From Desulfonatronum thioautotrophicum (lineage in GTDB: Bacteria > Desulfobacterota > Desulfovibrionia > Desulfovibrionales > Desulfonatronaceae): a DNA stretch of 64,000 bases. The stretch's first letter is position 1; each line of letters begins with the position of its first letter. A program made the position numbers and the translations under genes. The notes beneath the pieces were generated by a model. The model was given only the letters and a program-made list of their open reading frames with translations, was not told where the DNA came from and searched no databases. Shown here one piece after another: positions 17,148 through 26,362 of this stretch. The DNA lies in the NCBI RefSeq assembly GCF_000934745.1, contig NZ_KN882168.1, forward strand, positions 432,196-496,195, read 5' to 3'.

Positions 17148-17615
17148 TCATCCCGTAGCAGCCCCACCATCCTGCTTTACGGCCTCCGGCGGCAACCCCG
17201 CCTCCACATACTCCTGGAGACTGGCGCATGTTTGGCTCATGCGCAGGATTTCCTCCTCACTCGGGGGGCGTCGCGCATAGCCCTCCACTGAACAGATCTC
17301 CTGGAAGGCGTCCAGGGCCAGCAACTCTTCGGCCAGCTTGTTCGTTAACCTGGGCCCGGAATAGTCCTCACTCTGGGCTTCCATGCGCCGTAGTCCATCC
17401 ACAAGATCCCGGAATGTGTGGTTGTCAGGCAGGTTTTTGCGGTACATCAGCAGGCCCATGATGTACTTTTCCATGGCCATGGCCAGCAGGTTGTAGAGGA
17501 TCTCCGTGGTAAATATCTCGGAGCGCTTTATTCCACCCAGGGCGGCCTTGTGAAACTGGCGGCCCTCGTTGATGAAGTCTCTCCAGGATTCTGTGGAGGG
17601 CAGTCGGGGAAGCAT
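17148..17615 (-). CDS. Hypothetical helical protein, HEPN-like
   Basis: This 155-aa, all-helical protein is not firmly recognised. The pattern EILYNLLAMAMEKYIMGLLM followed by LPDNHTFRDLVDGLR resembles the HEPN fold, but the RX4-6H RNase motif is not evident. The start ATG 17615 has AGGAG 7 nt upstream; the longer frame to 17648 is less likely. It is convergent with the DUF1640 gene and separated from slyD by a terminator. Confidence 0.6.
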   Translation of the reverse strand: MLPRLPSTESWRDFINEGRQFHKAALGGIKRSEIFTTEILYNLLAMAMEKYIMGLLMYRKNLPDNHTFRDLVDGLRRMEAQSEDYSGPRLTNKLAEELLALDAFQEICSVEGYARRPPSEEEILRMSQTCASLQEYVEAGLPPEAVKQDGGAATG

Positions 17616-17654
17616 CGTGATTCTCCTAGCGGATACGGTGTGGCGCACAGGGCA

Positions 17655-17692
17655 GAAAAAACCGCCGCATCAAGCAATGTCGATGCGGCGGT
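17655..17692 (-). terminator. Rho-independent terminator of the FKBP gene
   Basis: On the minus strand CCGCCGCATC pairs with GATGCGGCGG across a 10-nt loop and is followed by T6. It is placed just downstream of the FKBP isomerase gene. Confidence 0.85.
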
Positions 17693-17743
17693 TACGCATA
17701 TCACGCCCAGGGGGGCGCGGGAATGTCCATGAATCGGTTCAAT

Positions 17744-18169
17744 TCAGGCAACCTCGACCACTTCCAGGTCAAAGGTCAGATTCTCACCGGCCAGGGGATG
17801 GTTGGCATCCAGGGTCATGGTGGTGTCCGTGAGTTCGGATATGGTGACCACGGCGGTCTGCCCTTCCTGGTTGACCTGCAACTGCTGCCCGACCTCGGGC
17901 TGGATGTGATCCGGGAGCTGGGAGCGTTCCACGGAGAACAACAGTTCGTCCTGGCGCGGGCCGTAGGCGTCTTCGGCCGGAATGGTCACGGTCTTCTTGT
18001 CCCCGGCCTGCATTCCGGTCACCGCGGCCTCGAAGCCGGGAATCAGCTGTCCCTGGCCTAACGTGAATTCCAGCGGTTCGCGATCCGCGGAACTGTCGAA
18101 GACCTGTCCGCTGTCCAGGCGTCCTGTGTAGTGGACCTTGATCTGATTGCCGGTTTGCGCCTGTGTCAT
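17744..18169 (-). CDS. slyD: FKBP-type peptidyl-prolyl isomerase (SlyD-like)
   Basis: This 141-aa cytoplasmic prolyl isomerase/chaperone has the N-terminal FKBP half (IKVHYTGRLDSGQVFDSS, LIPGFEAAVTGMQAGDKKTV), an inserted flap domain (~70-120), and returns to the FKBP strand (NHPLAGENLTFDLEV). That is the SlyD layout. It ends at VVEVA, so the His/Cys-rich metal-binding tail of E. coli SlyD is absent and nickel delivery is unlikely. It has its own terminator. The gene upstream on the same strand is prfC. Confidence 0.92.
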   Translation of the reverse strand: MTQAQTGNQIKVHYTGRLDSGQVFDSSADREPLEFTLGQGQLIPGFEAAVTGMQAGDKKTVTIPAEDAYGPRQDELLFSVERSQLPDHIQPEVGQQLQVNQEGQTAVVTISELTDTTMTLDANHPLAGENLTFDLEVVEVA

Positions 18170-18223
18170 AATGCCTCCTCGGTTAGAGTTGGAATCAATT
18201 GGTCTATAGGGTTGGCTACCGGA

Positions 18224-19831
18224 TCACCGGTGCTCCTTAATGGTCCGCAGATCAACGTCGCCATAGGTCTCCAAAAGCCGCTCAAGCCGCCAGGGGTTGG
18301 ACACGAGGTAGACCATGTCTCCGTCGATGTCCGTGGCAATGTCCCGGCCATTGTCCGCGATGAACTTCTTGGCGTCCCTGCCTCCGGAAATCCAGCGCGC
18401 TCCGGTGATGTCGATGGGCTCGTATCCGGCGTCCACGTTGTACTCATCCTTGAGCCGGGCCATGGTCACCTCGAACTGCAACGGCCCAACGGCGCCCAGC
18501 AGGTAATCGTTGGTGCGCAAAGGGCGGAAAACCTGCACCGCGCCCTCCTCGCAGAGCTGCAAAAGCCCCTTTTCCAGCTGTTTGGCCCGCATGGGATCCC
18601 TGAGTCGGACCCGACGGAAATGCTCCGGGGCAAAACTGGGAATGCCGGTGAACTTCAACGGCTCCTTGATGGAAAAGGTGTCCCCGATCTTGATGGTGCC
18701 ATGGTTGTGGACCCCGATGATGTCCCCGGGCCAGGCCTCTTCCACGCCGCTGCGGTCGTGGGCCATGAAAATCGTGGCGTTGGCGATCTGGACGTCCTTG
18801 CCGATGCGGTGGTGCCGCACCCGCATGCCTTTTTCGAAATGGCCGGAGATGATCCGCAAAAAGGCGATCCGGTCCCGGTGAGCCGGATCCATGTTCGCCT
18901 GGATCTTGAAGACCACGCCGGAAAAATCCGGTTCCAGCGGGGAGACCAGCCGGGTGCCCGCGCTGCCGTTGGTTCCGGTCTCGGCTTCCCGCGGCTGGGG
19001 AGGCGGGGCCAGTTCGACGAACGTGTCCAGCAGCTCCTGGACCCCGAAATTGTTGATGGCGCTGCCGAAGAAGACCGGCGTCTGCCGGGCGGCCAGATAG
19101 CGCTCATGATCAAAAGGGTGTCCGGCTCCGGCCAGCAACTCCGCGTCCCCCCGGAGTTCCTGGGCGTCCCGGCCCAGCAGTTCATCCAGCTGGGGATCGT
19201 CCAGCCCCTTGACGTTCACCACATTCGTGGGCCGGGTGGACTTCTGTCCGTCGGGCACGAAAAAGCGCAGCTCGTCCCGGCGCAGGTCGTACACGCCCTT
19301 GAACCCCTTGCCCATGCCCACGGGCCAGGTCAACGGCGCACATTCAATGCCCAGGTTGGTCTCAATGTCATCCAAAAGTTCGATGGGCTCCAGACCGTCC
19401 CGGTCCAGCTTGTTGATAAAGGTCATGATCGGCGTATTGCGCATCCTGCAGACCTCCATCAGTTTCCTGGTCTGCACCTCCACGCCTTTGGCGCTGTCAA
19501 TGACCATCAACACGGAATCCACCGCCGTGAGCACCCGGTAGGTATCCTCGGAAAAATCCTGGTGACCGGGAGTGTCCAGCAGGTTGATCTCGTGGCCGTC
19601 ATACTCGAACTTCATCACCGACGAGGTCACGGAAATACCCCGCTCCCGCTCCACGGCCATCCAGTCCGAGGTGGCCCCACGGGTGTTCTTCTTGGCCTTG
19701 ACCGCTCCGGCCATATGAATAGCCCCGCCGAACAGGAGCAGTTTTTCCGTGAGCGTGGTTTTCCCGGCGTCCGGGTGGCTGATAATGGCGAACGTACGCC
19801 GCCGGGCGACTTCTTTCTGGAGTGTGTTCAT
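18224..19831 (-). CDS. prfC: Peptide chain release factor 3
   Basis: This 535-aa translational GTPase removes RF1/RF2 from the ribosome after peptide release. G1 is [13 protein letters not shown], the switch region includes [11 protein letters not shown]3 is DTPGHQDF and G4 is NKLDRDG. Domains II and III follow, with [10 protein letters not shown] typical of RF3. Length matches the family (about 530). The start is ATG 19831; the upstream in-frame extension to 19876 lacks family similarity. A long reading frame on the opposite strand is a codon-bias shadow. Confidence 0.96.
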   Translation of the reverse strand: MNTLQKEVARRRTFAIISHPDAGKTTLTEKLLLFGGAIHMAGAVKAKKNTRGATSDWMAVERERGISVTSSVMKFEYDGHEINLLDTPGHQDFSEDTYRVLTAVDSVLMVIDSAKGVEVQTRKLMEVCRMRNTPIMTFINKLDRDGLEPIELLDDIETNLGIECAPLTWPVGMGKGFKGVYDLRRDELRFFVPDGQKSTRPTNVVNVKGLDDPQLDELLGRDAQELRGDAELLAGAGHPFDHERYLAARQTPVFFGSAINNFGVQELLDTFVELAPPPQPREAETGTNGSAGTRLVSPLEPDFSGVVFKIQANMDPAHRDRIAFLRIISGHFEKGMRVRHHRIGKDVQIANATIFMAHDRSGVEEAWPGDIIGVHNHGTIKIGDTFSIKEPLKFTGIPSFAPEHFRRVRLRDPMRAKQLEKGLLQLCEEGAVQVFRPLRTNDYLLGAVGPLQFEVTMARLKDEYNVDAGYEPIDITGARWISGGRDAKKFIADNGRDIATDIDGDMVYLVSNPWRLERLLETYGDVDLRTIKEHR

Positions 19832-20266
19832 AGGACGGTGATTGGAAGGACGGAAAAAAAGAACCCCGCCACACATCGGCGAAAGATTGCCGGAGGCAGG
19901 GATGAAATAGAAGCGACGGGAATGAATTCAGGGAGTCACAAGAAGATCCATGGCTGGTAAAGAGGGCGTACTGTGCGTTATTTTTCGAATGCGGTCAAGT
20001 TGTTCGGGAGCCGGCCGTTTCCGGATACCTTGACCCCGAAATCCTCCATAACTACGTTATCAAAAACGTAACTACTCAGAACACCCTGGTTAGAACCTCA
20101 TTCCGACGCTGGATTCCCGCTCCCTGTCTGCCCGAGGACAGGCTTCGCGGGAATGACGTGTTTTTTATGCCGTCCCCGGGTCCGTCATACCCGCGAAGGC
20201 AGATATCCAGTCCCGTTTTTCTCGGATGAGTTGATGTAGATACTCAAAAAGAAGGAGGCCGACACC
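19832..20266. other. Intergenic region with ATTCCCGC-type repeats
   Basis: No gene is supported. The region contains a nested palindromic repeat at 20107-20157 and a partial inverted copy at 20183-20210. The same repeat family occurs near 56.4 kb. Confidence 0.6.
20107..20210. repeat. Extragenic ATTCCCGC/GCGGGAAT palindromic repeats
   Basis: ATTCCCGC (20113-20120) pairs with GCGGGAAT (20147-20154), enclosing CCTGTC/GACAGG. A second copy in opposite order (GTCATACCCGCGAAGG...ATCCAG) runs 20183-20210. This fits a REP-like extragenic family. Confidence 0.6.
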
Positions 20267-20500
20267 ATGGAAACACAACGCCCGCCTCTCTCGGCCCGTG
20301 AAGCCATGAGAAGCTATCGCGCCAGGATGAAGGAACGCGGAATGCGGTCGATCCAGATCTGGGTTCCCGATACGCGGACCCAGGAGATTGCCGATGAAAT
20401 GCGACGTCAATCCCTTCTGGTCAGCCAAAGTCAGGAGGAATCCGACGTGCTGGACTTCCTGGAAAACGTCTCGGCCTGGGATGCTCCCGATGAGCAGTGA
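20267..20500 (+). CDS. MazE-family antitoxin (DUF3018-like)
   Basis: This 77-aa putative antitoxin has the signature SAREAMRSYRARMKERGMR, then IQIWVPDTRTQEIADEMRRQ, followed by an acidic tail likely to wrap the toxin. AAGGAGG precedes the ATG at good spacing. It overlaps the MazF-like gene by 11 bp, standard for toxin-antitoxin pairs. Confidence 0.85.
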   Translation: METQRPPLSAREAMRSYRARMKERGMRSIQIWVPDTRTQEIADEMRRQSLLVSQSQEESDVLDFLENVSAWDAPDEQ

Positions 20501-20837
20501 CCACCCTCTTGATGTCTGTCGGGGGGATTTGGTCATCGTCTCGATGACCGGCGATTACGGAAAAGTCCGCCCAGCCCTGATCGTCCAGCACGACCACGCC
20601 AATATCGGCCACGCCAGCATCGTCGTTTGTCCACTTTCTTCCTCCATCCAGGATGCTCCGTTGTTCCGCATCACCATCACCCCGTCTGAAGCCAATGGAT
20701 TGAGCAACGTCTCTCAGGTCATGGTGGACAAAATCTCCGCCATCAAACGGGAGCGCATCCGGCAGGTTATCGGCCATGCCTCCGACGAAATCATGCTCCA
20801 GGTCAACAGATCCCTGGCGCTCTGGCTCGGCCTGTAA
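20490..20837 (+). CDS. mazF: MazF-family mRNA interferase toxin
   Basis: This 115-aa toxin of the MazF/PemK fold has CRGDLVIVSMTGDYGKVRPALIVQ, the R-P-A motif after the first loop, SIVVCPLSSS and VDKISAIKRERI. Such enzymes cleave mRNA when not bound by antitoxin. The ATG at 20490 overlaps the antitoxin stop, giving coupled translation. A slightly longer start at 20481 is possible. Confidence 0.88.
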   Translation: MSSDHPLDVCRGDLVIVSMTGDYGKVRPALIVQHDHANIGHASIVVCPLSSSIQDAPLFRITITPSEANGLSNVSQVMVDKISAIKRERIRQVIGHASDEIMLQVNRSLALWLGL

Positions 20838-20957
20838 AAACTTTTCGCCCACCCCTAAAGTATTCCAAAATTCCGCCGATAACATAGGAGTACCAACCAA
20901 TCTTCAGCCATCACTGCGTTCCATTTTCCAGATACCTCAGCACCTCCGCGAGCCCTG

Positions 20958-22064
20958 ATGGACATCGCCGCATCGCACCCTTCTTCCGCTCCCTCCTGGA
21001 GCAATTCGCTGTCAACGGGTGGTTTTAACAGCCACGACCACTCCCAGCACGGCGAGGACGGGTCCTGCCCGTTTTGCAATTCCTCCCGGCAACAGTACTC
21101 AGGGACCGGCCACAACCTGAACGAGCAGGCTTCCGGAGCGGCCGGCGTCGCGGCCGGAATTGCCGGGGCGCTACAGGCTACGAGTCCTCTTGCGCCGAGA
21201 GACATGGTCAACCTCAGCCATCGCACGGACCAGGACGGCCAAAAACACAGCCAAGGACACAGCCAGATACCCAAAAACAACCAGGGTCAGACCGTCGTTC
21301 TCGGCCTGGATATCGGCTACGGTCCGGACGCAAGGCCGCTCGCGGGCGGCACCTTTGAAGAGCAGCACCACCGGGATTCGTTCACCAAGAGGGAAAGCCG
21401 GGACAACGCAACCCCGCACCATGACGATGATCCCAACACGGCCCAACCCGTCGACAGGGACGACGGCGACAAGCGGAACGCAATCCAGGCTGTGCCCGAC
21501 GAATCCGAGCTGTCATCCGAGGACCGGCAGGTTCTGGAGCAACTGCGTCAACGCGACGCCGAGGTTCGGGCCCATGAACAGGCCCATGTGGCCGCCGGAG
21601 GGCAGTATGTCACCTCCGGAGCCAGCTATACCTATGAAACCGGCCCGGACGGGAGGCAATACGCCGTGGGCGGGGAAGTCAGCATCGACACGTCTCCGGT
21701 GCCTGGAAACCCGGAACAGACTGAACAGAAAGCCCAGACCATCCGCCGGGCCGCCCTGGCTCCGGCCAGCCCTTCGGCCCAGGACGTCAAGGTAGCGACC
21801 AGCGCGGCCCAGATGGAAGCCGAAGCTCGAACGGAACGCATCCAGAAAGAGCAGGAAGAACGCCAGGCTGAAAGCAACAACGCCGGCAGACAGCAACCCA
21901 TAAGCCTGGTTTACGATCAGGCCGCGACCAGTCATGTCGGATTCTTCAACCCAACGCCGGATTTCATCGTGCCTTCGCACACGCCGACAACTCCCGCCGG
22001 TTCCGCCCGCCACGCCGCGTTGATGCAGGCCTACACAGACCAGCAGCTCCCACCTACTCCCTGA
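20958..22064 (+). CDS. SprA-related putative zinc metalloprotease
   Basis: This 368-aa protein has a long polar, low-complexity N-terminus and a central conserved segment: LRQRDAEVRAHEQAHVAAGG, then YETGPDGRQYAVGGEVSID and RRAALAPASPSAQDVKVA. The HEQAH pentad is the HExxH zinc-protease motif of the SprA/CJM1_0395 family. No signal peptide is seen at the chosen ATG. A CPFCNSS pair (~36-39) is in the variable part. Its targets are unknown, and it has no obvious operon partner here. Confidence 0.82.
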   Translation: MDIAASHPSSAPSWSNSLSTGGFNSHDHSQHGEDGSCPFCNSSRQQYSGTGHNLNEQASGAAGVAAGIAGALQATSPLAPRDMVNLSHRTDQDGQKHSQGHSQIPKNNQGQTVVLGLDIGYGPDARPLAGGTFEEQHHRDSFTKRESRDNATPHHDDDPNTAQPVDRDDGDKRNAIQAVPDESELSSEDRQVLEQLRQRDAEVRAHEQAHVAAGGQYVTSGASYTYETGPDGRQYAVGGEVSIDTSPVPGNPEQTEQKAQTIRRAALAPASPSAQDVKVATSAAQMEAEARTERIQKEQEERQAESNNAGRQQPISLVYDQAATSHVGFFNPTPDFIVPSHTPTTPAGSARHAALMQAYTDQQLPPTP

Positions 22065-22116
22065 TCCATCGCCCGTTTGACTCCCAACCCCAACCCGGAT
22101 ACGAAGACCAAAAACA

Positions 22117-22308
22117 TGTCGGTTCTCCATATTTGGAGACGAACAGGGAATCCGGTGCAAAACCGGAGCGGACCCGCCGCTGTAACCCCAGCTCAACACG
22201 AGAAACGAAGCGTTCCTGAAGACGCCACTGTCCATGCCCGGCTCACCATGCCGACACTGGATGGGAAGGCGGAACGACTTCCTGGGGAAGCCAGAAGACC
22301 TGCCGACA
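22117..22308 (+). promoter_or_regulatory. Cobalamin riboswitch
   Basis: Conserved aptamer parts in order are GGAATCCGGTGCAAAACCGG, GCGGACCCGCCGCTGTAA and the B12 box-like AGCCAGAAGACCTGCC. The closing P1 stem pairs GTCGG (22119) with CCGAC (22303). It lies ahead of cbiK, so the cobalt chelation and uptake genes should be repressed by adenosylcobalamin. Confidence 0.95.
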
Positions 22309-22452
22309 TCAGGCCCCAAGGCAACGGGTGTTTTGCCGCTTCAGGGGATGTCCCGCCAGTGCCCTGATTTTCCGGCCCGCCGCGCCGACAACCCAGCCTC
22401 CCAAGCACGCCGAACACTCGTTTCCCATCCCCATCATTACCGGAGGGAATCG

Positions 22453-23454
22453 ATGTCTCTTGATCCGCACTCGCATGGCCATCCAGGCTGTGCTGTTGAC
22501 CATCATGACCACCACCATCCATGCGAGCATGGCCATGAACTCGATCATGGCCACGATCATGACCACCATGATCACCACGACCACGGCCCCGAAGCCCCTC
22601 GGGGCCCAAAGCGCCCTGGCATCCTGCTGATCGCCTTTGGCACCACCGTGGTTCCGGCCCGTCAAGCCTACGACCAATTCGAAGCCCAAGTCCGCCACCG
22701 ATACCCGAACGTTCCCCTGGGCTGGGGATTCACCGCGCACAAGGTTCGACGCAAGCTGGCCGATCAGGGTCTGCCCCACGATTGCGTGGCCGTGAGCCTC
22801 AGCCGGATGCACGACCTGGGGGTGACCCATCTGGCCGTGCAATCCCTGCATACCATCCCCGGTGTGGAATACTTCTGGACCCAAAATCTGGCCAAGGCGT
22901 ATGAACATCCACGCAAGGGATTCATCCAGGTGGCCATGGGTGCGCCGCTCCTCAGCGACCAGGAGGATCTCCGTTTGGTCGTGGACTGCCTGCGGGAATT
23001 CATTCCCAGGGAACGTCGGCCAGATGAAGCGGTGATTTTGGCCGGACACGGCACCTACCACGACGGGCAAAAACGCTACCTGGACCTGCAACACCAGCTC
23101 CAAAACCGTGACCCGCTATTGCACACGGCCCTGCTCATGGGCCAGCCAAACCTTGCGGCCATTGTCGAGAAGCTCCGCGACCGACAGATTTCCACGGTCT
23201 GGCTGCTGCCCTTCATGGCCGTTGCCGGCCATCATGTCCAAAAGGACATGTTCGGCCCCCAACCCGGCTCCTGGAGCAACCGGCTGCGCGCTGCGGGATT
23301 CCAGGTTCGTGAACATGCCGCCGGAACCATTGAATCCGGCTGCTTTCGGTCCATCTGGATGAAGCATCTGGGCATGGCCATGTCCGCCTTGGGACCGCCC
23401 CACCAGGACAGACGCCCGCATTGCAGCCAGGGAACACATCATGCACATCACTGA
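22453..23454 (+). CDS. cbiK: Sirohydrochlorin cobaltochelatase CbiK with His-rich N-terminal extension
   Basis: This 333-aa protein inserts Co2+ into sirohydrochlorin in the anaerobic B12 pathway. The CbiK core starts near residue 54 (PGILLIAFGTT). Likely metal and substrate residues lie in LAVQSLHTIPGVEY and in MAVAGHHVQKDMFG, matching the two conserved histidines of the family. Residues 1-48 contain about 20 histidines plus Asp and two Cys, a likely metal store or chaperone arm; a second small His cluster is at the C-terminus. No signal peptide is present, unlike periplasmic CbiK paralogues of some sulfate reducers. GGAGGG precedes ATG 22453. Confidence 0.95.
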   Translation: MSLDPHSHGHPGCAVDHHDHHHPCEHGHELDHGHDHDHHDHHDHGPEAPRGPKRPGILLIAFGTTVVPARQAYDQFEAQVRHRYPNVPLGWGFTAHKVRRKLADQGLPHDCVAVSLSRMHDLGVTHLAVQSLHTIPGVEYFWTQNLAKAYEHPRKGFIQVAMGAPLLSDQEDLRLVVDCLREFIPRERRPDEAVILAGHGTYHDGQKRYLDLQHQLQNRDPLLHTALLMGQPNLAAIVEKLRDRQISTVWLLPFMAVAGHHVQKDMFGPQPGSWSNRLRAAGFQVREHAAGTIESGCFRSIWMKHLGMAMSALGPPHQDRRPHCSQGTHHAHH

Positions 23455-24076
23455 AGGCGTCCTCTCCGCACCGGTTTTGGCTCTGGGGGCGGCGACAACG
23501 GTCACCGGGCTTTGGCTCGGACTACGCCGACTGGAAGAGGACCGCCTGGTCATGGCCGCGGCCCTGGCAGCTGCCTTTTTCATCGGCTCCTTGATTCATG
23601 TCCCTCTGGGACCCAGCAGTGTCCATCTGCTGCTCAACGGCCTGGCCGGTCTGCTCCTGGGTTGGGTCGCCTTTCCGGTCATTTTCGTGGGGCTGCTGCT
23701 CCAGGCCCTGCTCTTTCAGTTCGGCGGCCTGCTGGTCTTGGGCGTGAACACCACGGCCGTGGCCCTGCCCGCCGTGCTTTGCGGCCTTGTCCTGCGCCCG
23801 CTGCTCCTGGCTCGGGGCGGGAGATCCGCCCTTGTTGCCGGCATGCTGGCCGGATCAGGGGCGGTACTGGGTACGGCGCTGCTGGTGGCCCTGGCTTTGG
23901 CCCTGACCGACCAGGGCTTTCTGACAGCGGCCAAACTGGTGGTCCTGGCCCATCTGCCGGTAGCTGCCATTGAAGGAGTGATGGCCGCCTTCGTGGTCGG
24001 TTTTCTGGGTCAGACCCGGCCCGACCTGTTGATCTGCGCCCTTCCCGCGGCCACGGAAGGAGGTTCGCCGTGTTGA
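23441..24076 (+). CDS. cbiM: ECF cobalt transporter substrate component CbiM
   Basis: This 211-aa membrane protein begins with the diagnostic MHITEG, whose N-terminal Met/His region binds Co2+. About seven hydrophobic helices follow, with GPSSVHLLLNGLAGLLLGW and the TTAVALPAV segment. It overlaps the end of cbiK by 14 bp and the start of the next gene by 7 bp. Together with cbiQ and cbiO it forms the cobalt importer. Nickel specificity cannot be excluded, but the riboswitch and cbiK point to cobalt. Confidence 0.94.
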   Translation: MHITEGVLSAPVLALGAATTVTGLWLGLRRLEEDRLVMAAALAAAFFIGSLIHVPLGPSSVHLLLNGLAGLLLGWVAFPVIFVGLLLQALLFQFGGLLVLGVNTTAVALPAVLCGLVLRPLLLARGGRSALVAGMLAGSGAVLGTALLVALALALTDQGFLTAAKLVVLAHLPVAAIEGVMAAFVVGFLGQTRPDLLICALPAATEGGSPC

Positions 24077-24720
24077 ATTCCGCTCCAATCCGCCTTGGGC
24101 TTCCCACCCTTGTGCTGTTGTGCGTCACGGTCCTTTTCTGGACCGCCACGACCCACGCCCATCGCCTGTTGATCATGGCCTGGATTCAAGGTGATCGGCT
24201 CATGGTGGAAACCGCTTTCGGCACCGGGCAGATCGGCGCGAACATGACCATCACCGTCCAGGACGCCGACAGCGGGGAACACATCCTCTCCGGCAGTACG
24301 GACGAGCAGGGCTTTTTCGAGGCCCAACTGCCCGCCACCGCGCTGGAGCGCCGCGCCCCCCTGCTGGTCCAGGCCACGGACGGAGCCGGTCACCTGGCCG
24401 GACAAACCATCGCCCCAGACGATTACCCCATGCACCAAGCTCCCTCGTCACCCTCCCCCCCTTCCCCATCAGTCCCATCAATCCCATCAGTCCAAGACCT
24501 TCCCATGGACCCAACCCACCTTTCCCACCTGATCCAGCAAGCCGTCGCCGAAACCGTCCGTCAGGAAATCGCTCCGCTCCGCCGGGAAATCCTGGCCCTG
24601 AGCCAGCGCGGCCCAGGTATCCCGGAAATCATCGGCGGCATCGGGTGGATCGTCGGGCTGGCCGGGCTGGGTGCGATGCTGTTGCGCTGCAAACCAGCCA
24701 AAAGCTCTTCTTCCCGGTAA
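24070..24720 (+). CDS. CbiL/NikL-like auxiliary protein of the cobalt transporter
   Basis: This 216-aa exported or membrane-anchored protein has a signal peptide ending around THAHR, a small beta-sandwich of the carboxypeptidase-regulatory type (MVETAFGTGQIGANMTITVQDADSG), and a Pro/Ser-rich linker. A helical segment (LIQQAVAETVRQEIAPLRREI) and a C-terminal transmembrane helix (~188-205) complete it. That is the layout of NikL/CbiL proteins that replace CbiN. The start GTG 24070 overlaps the cbiM stop. The linker is encoded by tandem CCCATCA repeats, suggesting repeat insertion in frame. Confidence 0.78.
   Translation: MLNSAPIRLGLPTLVLLCVTVLFWTATTHAHRLLIMAWIQGDRLMVETAFGTGQIGANMTITVQDADSGEHILSGSTDEQGFFEAQLPATALERRAPLLVQATDGAGHLAGQTIAPDDYPMHQAPSSPSPPSPSVPSIPSVQDLPMDPTHLSHLIQQAVAETVRQEIAPLRREILALSQRGPGIPEIIGGIGWIVGLAGLGAMLLRCKPAKSSSSR
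24464..24495 (+). repeat. In-frame CCCATCA(G/A)T tandem repeats within the CbiL-like gene
   Basis: Three to four CCCATCANT units are the reverse orientation of the ATGGGA-type repeats at 15982-16016. They encode the VPSIPSV part of the linker. Confidence 0.5.
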
Positions 24721-24759
24721 AGAGCAACATCCGCTGGAAAACCCACAAGAAACGGCCTC

Positions 24760-25527
24760 ATGCTCGGCAAAATTCTCGCATCCCAGGATTCCCTGAGTCA
24801 CGGTGCAAGCCGGTTGCACCGGATGGACGCCCGAATCAAGATTCTGACCGCCATGGTGTGTCTCATGGCCGTTTCCGGGGTCCAGGGGCACGAGGCTGGA
24901 CTGGCGGCATTGATTTTTGGTTTGGGCCTGACCCGTCTGGCCGGATTGCACCTGGCCAATGTGGCCCTGCGCCTGGCTCCGGCCAACATCTTTTTTGTCG
25001 GCCTGGGTCTGGTTCTCGGTCTGACCTATCCCGGCCCGCCGCTGACCGCCGCGCCCTGGCTCAGCCTGGACGGTCTGTCCCTGGCCCTGCGCATCAGTCT
25101 CAAAGGCAATGCCTTGCTGCTGATCTTCATCGCCCTGCTCTGCACGTCTTCGGTGCCGGCCCTGTCCCAGGCATTGCATCGCTTGGGTGTGCCCCGGAAG
25201 CTCCCCCTGCTTCTGGCCCTGACTTTTCGCCAGCTCTTCCTGGTGGCCGAGGAGTACCACCGGTTGTACAGAGCCGCCCTGGCTCGCGGATTTGCTCCCA
25301 GCAACTCCCGCCACACCTACCGGACCGTCGCCGTCCTCTTCGGTCAAACCCTGCTGCGCGCCCTGGCCCGGGCCGAGCGCATCCACGGGGCCATGCTTTT
25401 GCGCGGCTTCAGTGGCCAGTTCCACACCCTGCGCCCGGGGACCTGGGGCTTTTCCCAGGCGGCCCTGGCCACCGGGCTCTGCATCCCCCCGGCATTGATC
25501 ACCGTGCTCGATCGGTGGCCCTGGTGA
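24760..25527 (+). CDS. cbiQ: ECF transporter T component CbiQ
   Basis: This 255-aa integral membrane coupling protein has about five to six helices. The cytoplasmic coupling helices carry the conserved Ala-Arg-Gly type signature (YRAALARGFAPSN and ERIHGAMLLRGF) that contacts the ATPase. The N-terminus HRMDARIKIL is typical of CbiQ. It overlaps cbiO by four bases (GTGA). Confidence 0.93.
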   Translation: MLGKILASQDSLSHGASRLHRMDARIKILTAMVCLMAVSGVQGHEAGLAALIFGLGLTRLAGLHLANVALRLAPANIFFVGLGLVLGLTYPGPPLTAAPWLSLDGLSLALRISLKGNALLLIFIALLCTSSVPALSQALHRLGVPRKLPLLLALTFRQLFLVAEEYHRLYRAALARGFAPSNSRHTYRTVAVLFGQTLLRALARAERIHGAMLLRGFSGQFHTLRPGTWGFSQAALATGLCIPPALITVLDRWPW

Positions 25528-26162
25528 CGCCGGCCCTGCTGGCCCTGCATGAAGCCCAGGTGACGGTTGCGCCAAACACCCCGCCGATCCTGGACACGTT
25601 CAATTTTTCTCTGGACCACGACGAGCGTGTCGGCCTGGTCGGCCCCATTGGCAGTGGCAAAACCACCTTGCTGTTGTGTCTGGTCGGTCTGATGCCGTTA
25701 CGCCAGGGAGCCCTGCTGTTCCAGGGCCGAATGGTGCGCACCAAGGAGGACCTGACCACCTTGCGCCGTGCTGTCGGGTTTGTTTTTCAGAATCCGGACG
25801 ACCAACTCTTTTCCCCAACAGTCCTGGACGACGTGGCCTTCGGCCCGCTGAACCTAGGTCAATCCCCAGACGAGGCCAGGGATGCCTCCCTGGCCGTCCT
25901 GGAACAGCTGCACCTGTCCCACCTGGCCCACCGTCAGCCCCATACGCTGTCCGGCGGCCAAAAACGCCTGGTCAGCCTGGCTACGGTTCTGGTCATGCGG
26001 CCCCAAGCCCTGCTTCTGGACGAGCCCACCAATGACCTGGACGCCCGCTCCCGGCACATGGTCCTCCACATACTGACCTCCACACCCTGCGCCCTGCTCA
26101 TCGCCAGCCACGACAAGGAACTCCTGAATCTGCTGACCACCCGCCGCGTCTTTCTGGAGTAA
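25524..26162 (+). CDS. cbiO: ECF transporter ATPase CbiO
   Basis: This 212-aa ABC ATPase energises cobalt uptake. Walker A is GPIGSGKTT, the Q-loop region FVFQNPDDQLFSPTVLDDVAFGP is diagnostic for ECF ATPases, the signature is LSGGQKR, Walker B is ALLLDEPTNDLD and the switch is SHD. The GTG at 25524 overlaps the cbiQ TGA; another GTG at 25515 is possible. At 212 residues it is shorter than typical CbiO (~270), lacking most of the C-terminal extension. Confidence 0.93.
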   Translation: MTPALLALHEAQVTVAPNTPPILDTFNFSLDHDERVGLVGPIGSGKTTLLLCLVGLMPLRQGALLFQGRMVRTKEDLTTLRRAVGFVFQNPDDQLFSPTVLDDVAFGPLNLGQSPDEARDASLAVLEQLHLSHLAHRQPHTLSGGQKRLVSLATVLVMRPQALLLDEPTNDLDARSRHMVLHILTSTPCALLIASHDKELLNLLTTRRVFLE

Positions 26163-26288
26163 ATCCATATCTAAGGATGCGCCGAATCAGAACTCGCTCA
26201 AGAGAATCCCCTTCCCCATCTCTAGACGCCCAGGCATAACACGCACACCCCACCAGAGTAACACGAAATTGTGTATTATATTTTTTCA

Positions 26289-26316
26289 TTGCCAACGTAA
26301 CCAAATTTGATACAAT
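26289..26316 (+). promoter_or_regulatory. Probable sigma-70 promoter of the FecBCD-fmdE cluster
   Basis: TTGCCA (26289-26294), a 16-nt spacer and TACAAT (26311-26316) lie about 47 bp upstream of the binding-protein gene in an AT-rich gap. Confidence 0.5.
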
Positions 26317-26362
26317 CTCTTCGCTCTCCGCACCATAAACCTTCAGGAATCCATCAACGAAA

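Noticed and set aside
18131..19960. 609-codon open frame on the plus strand
   Set aside because: It lies antisense to the clear prfC gene, has biased composition and no family pattern; it is a codon-usage shadow.
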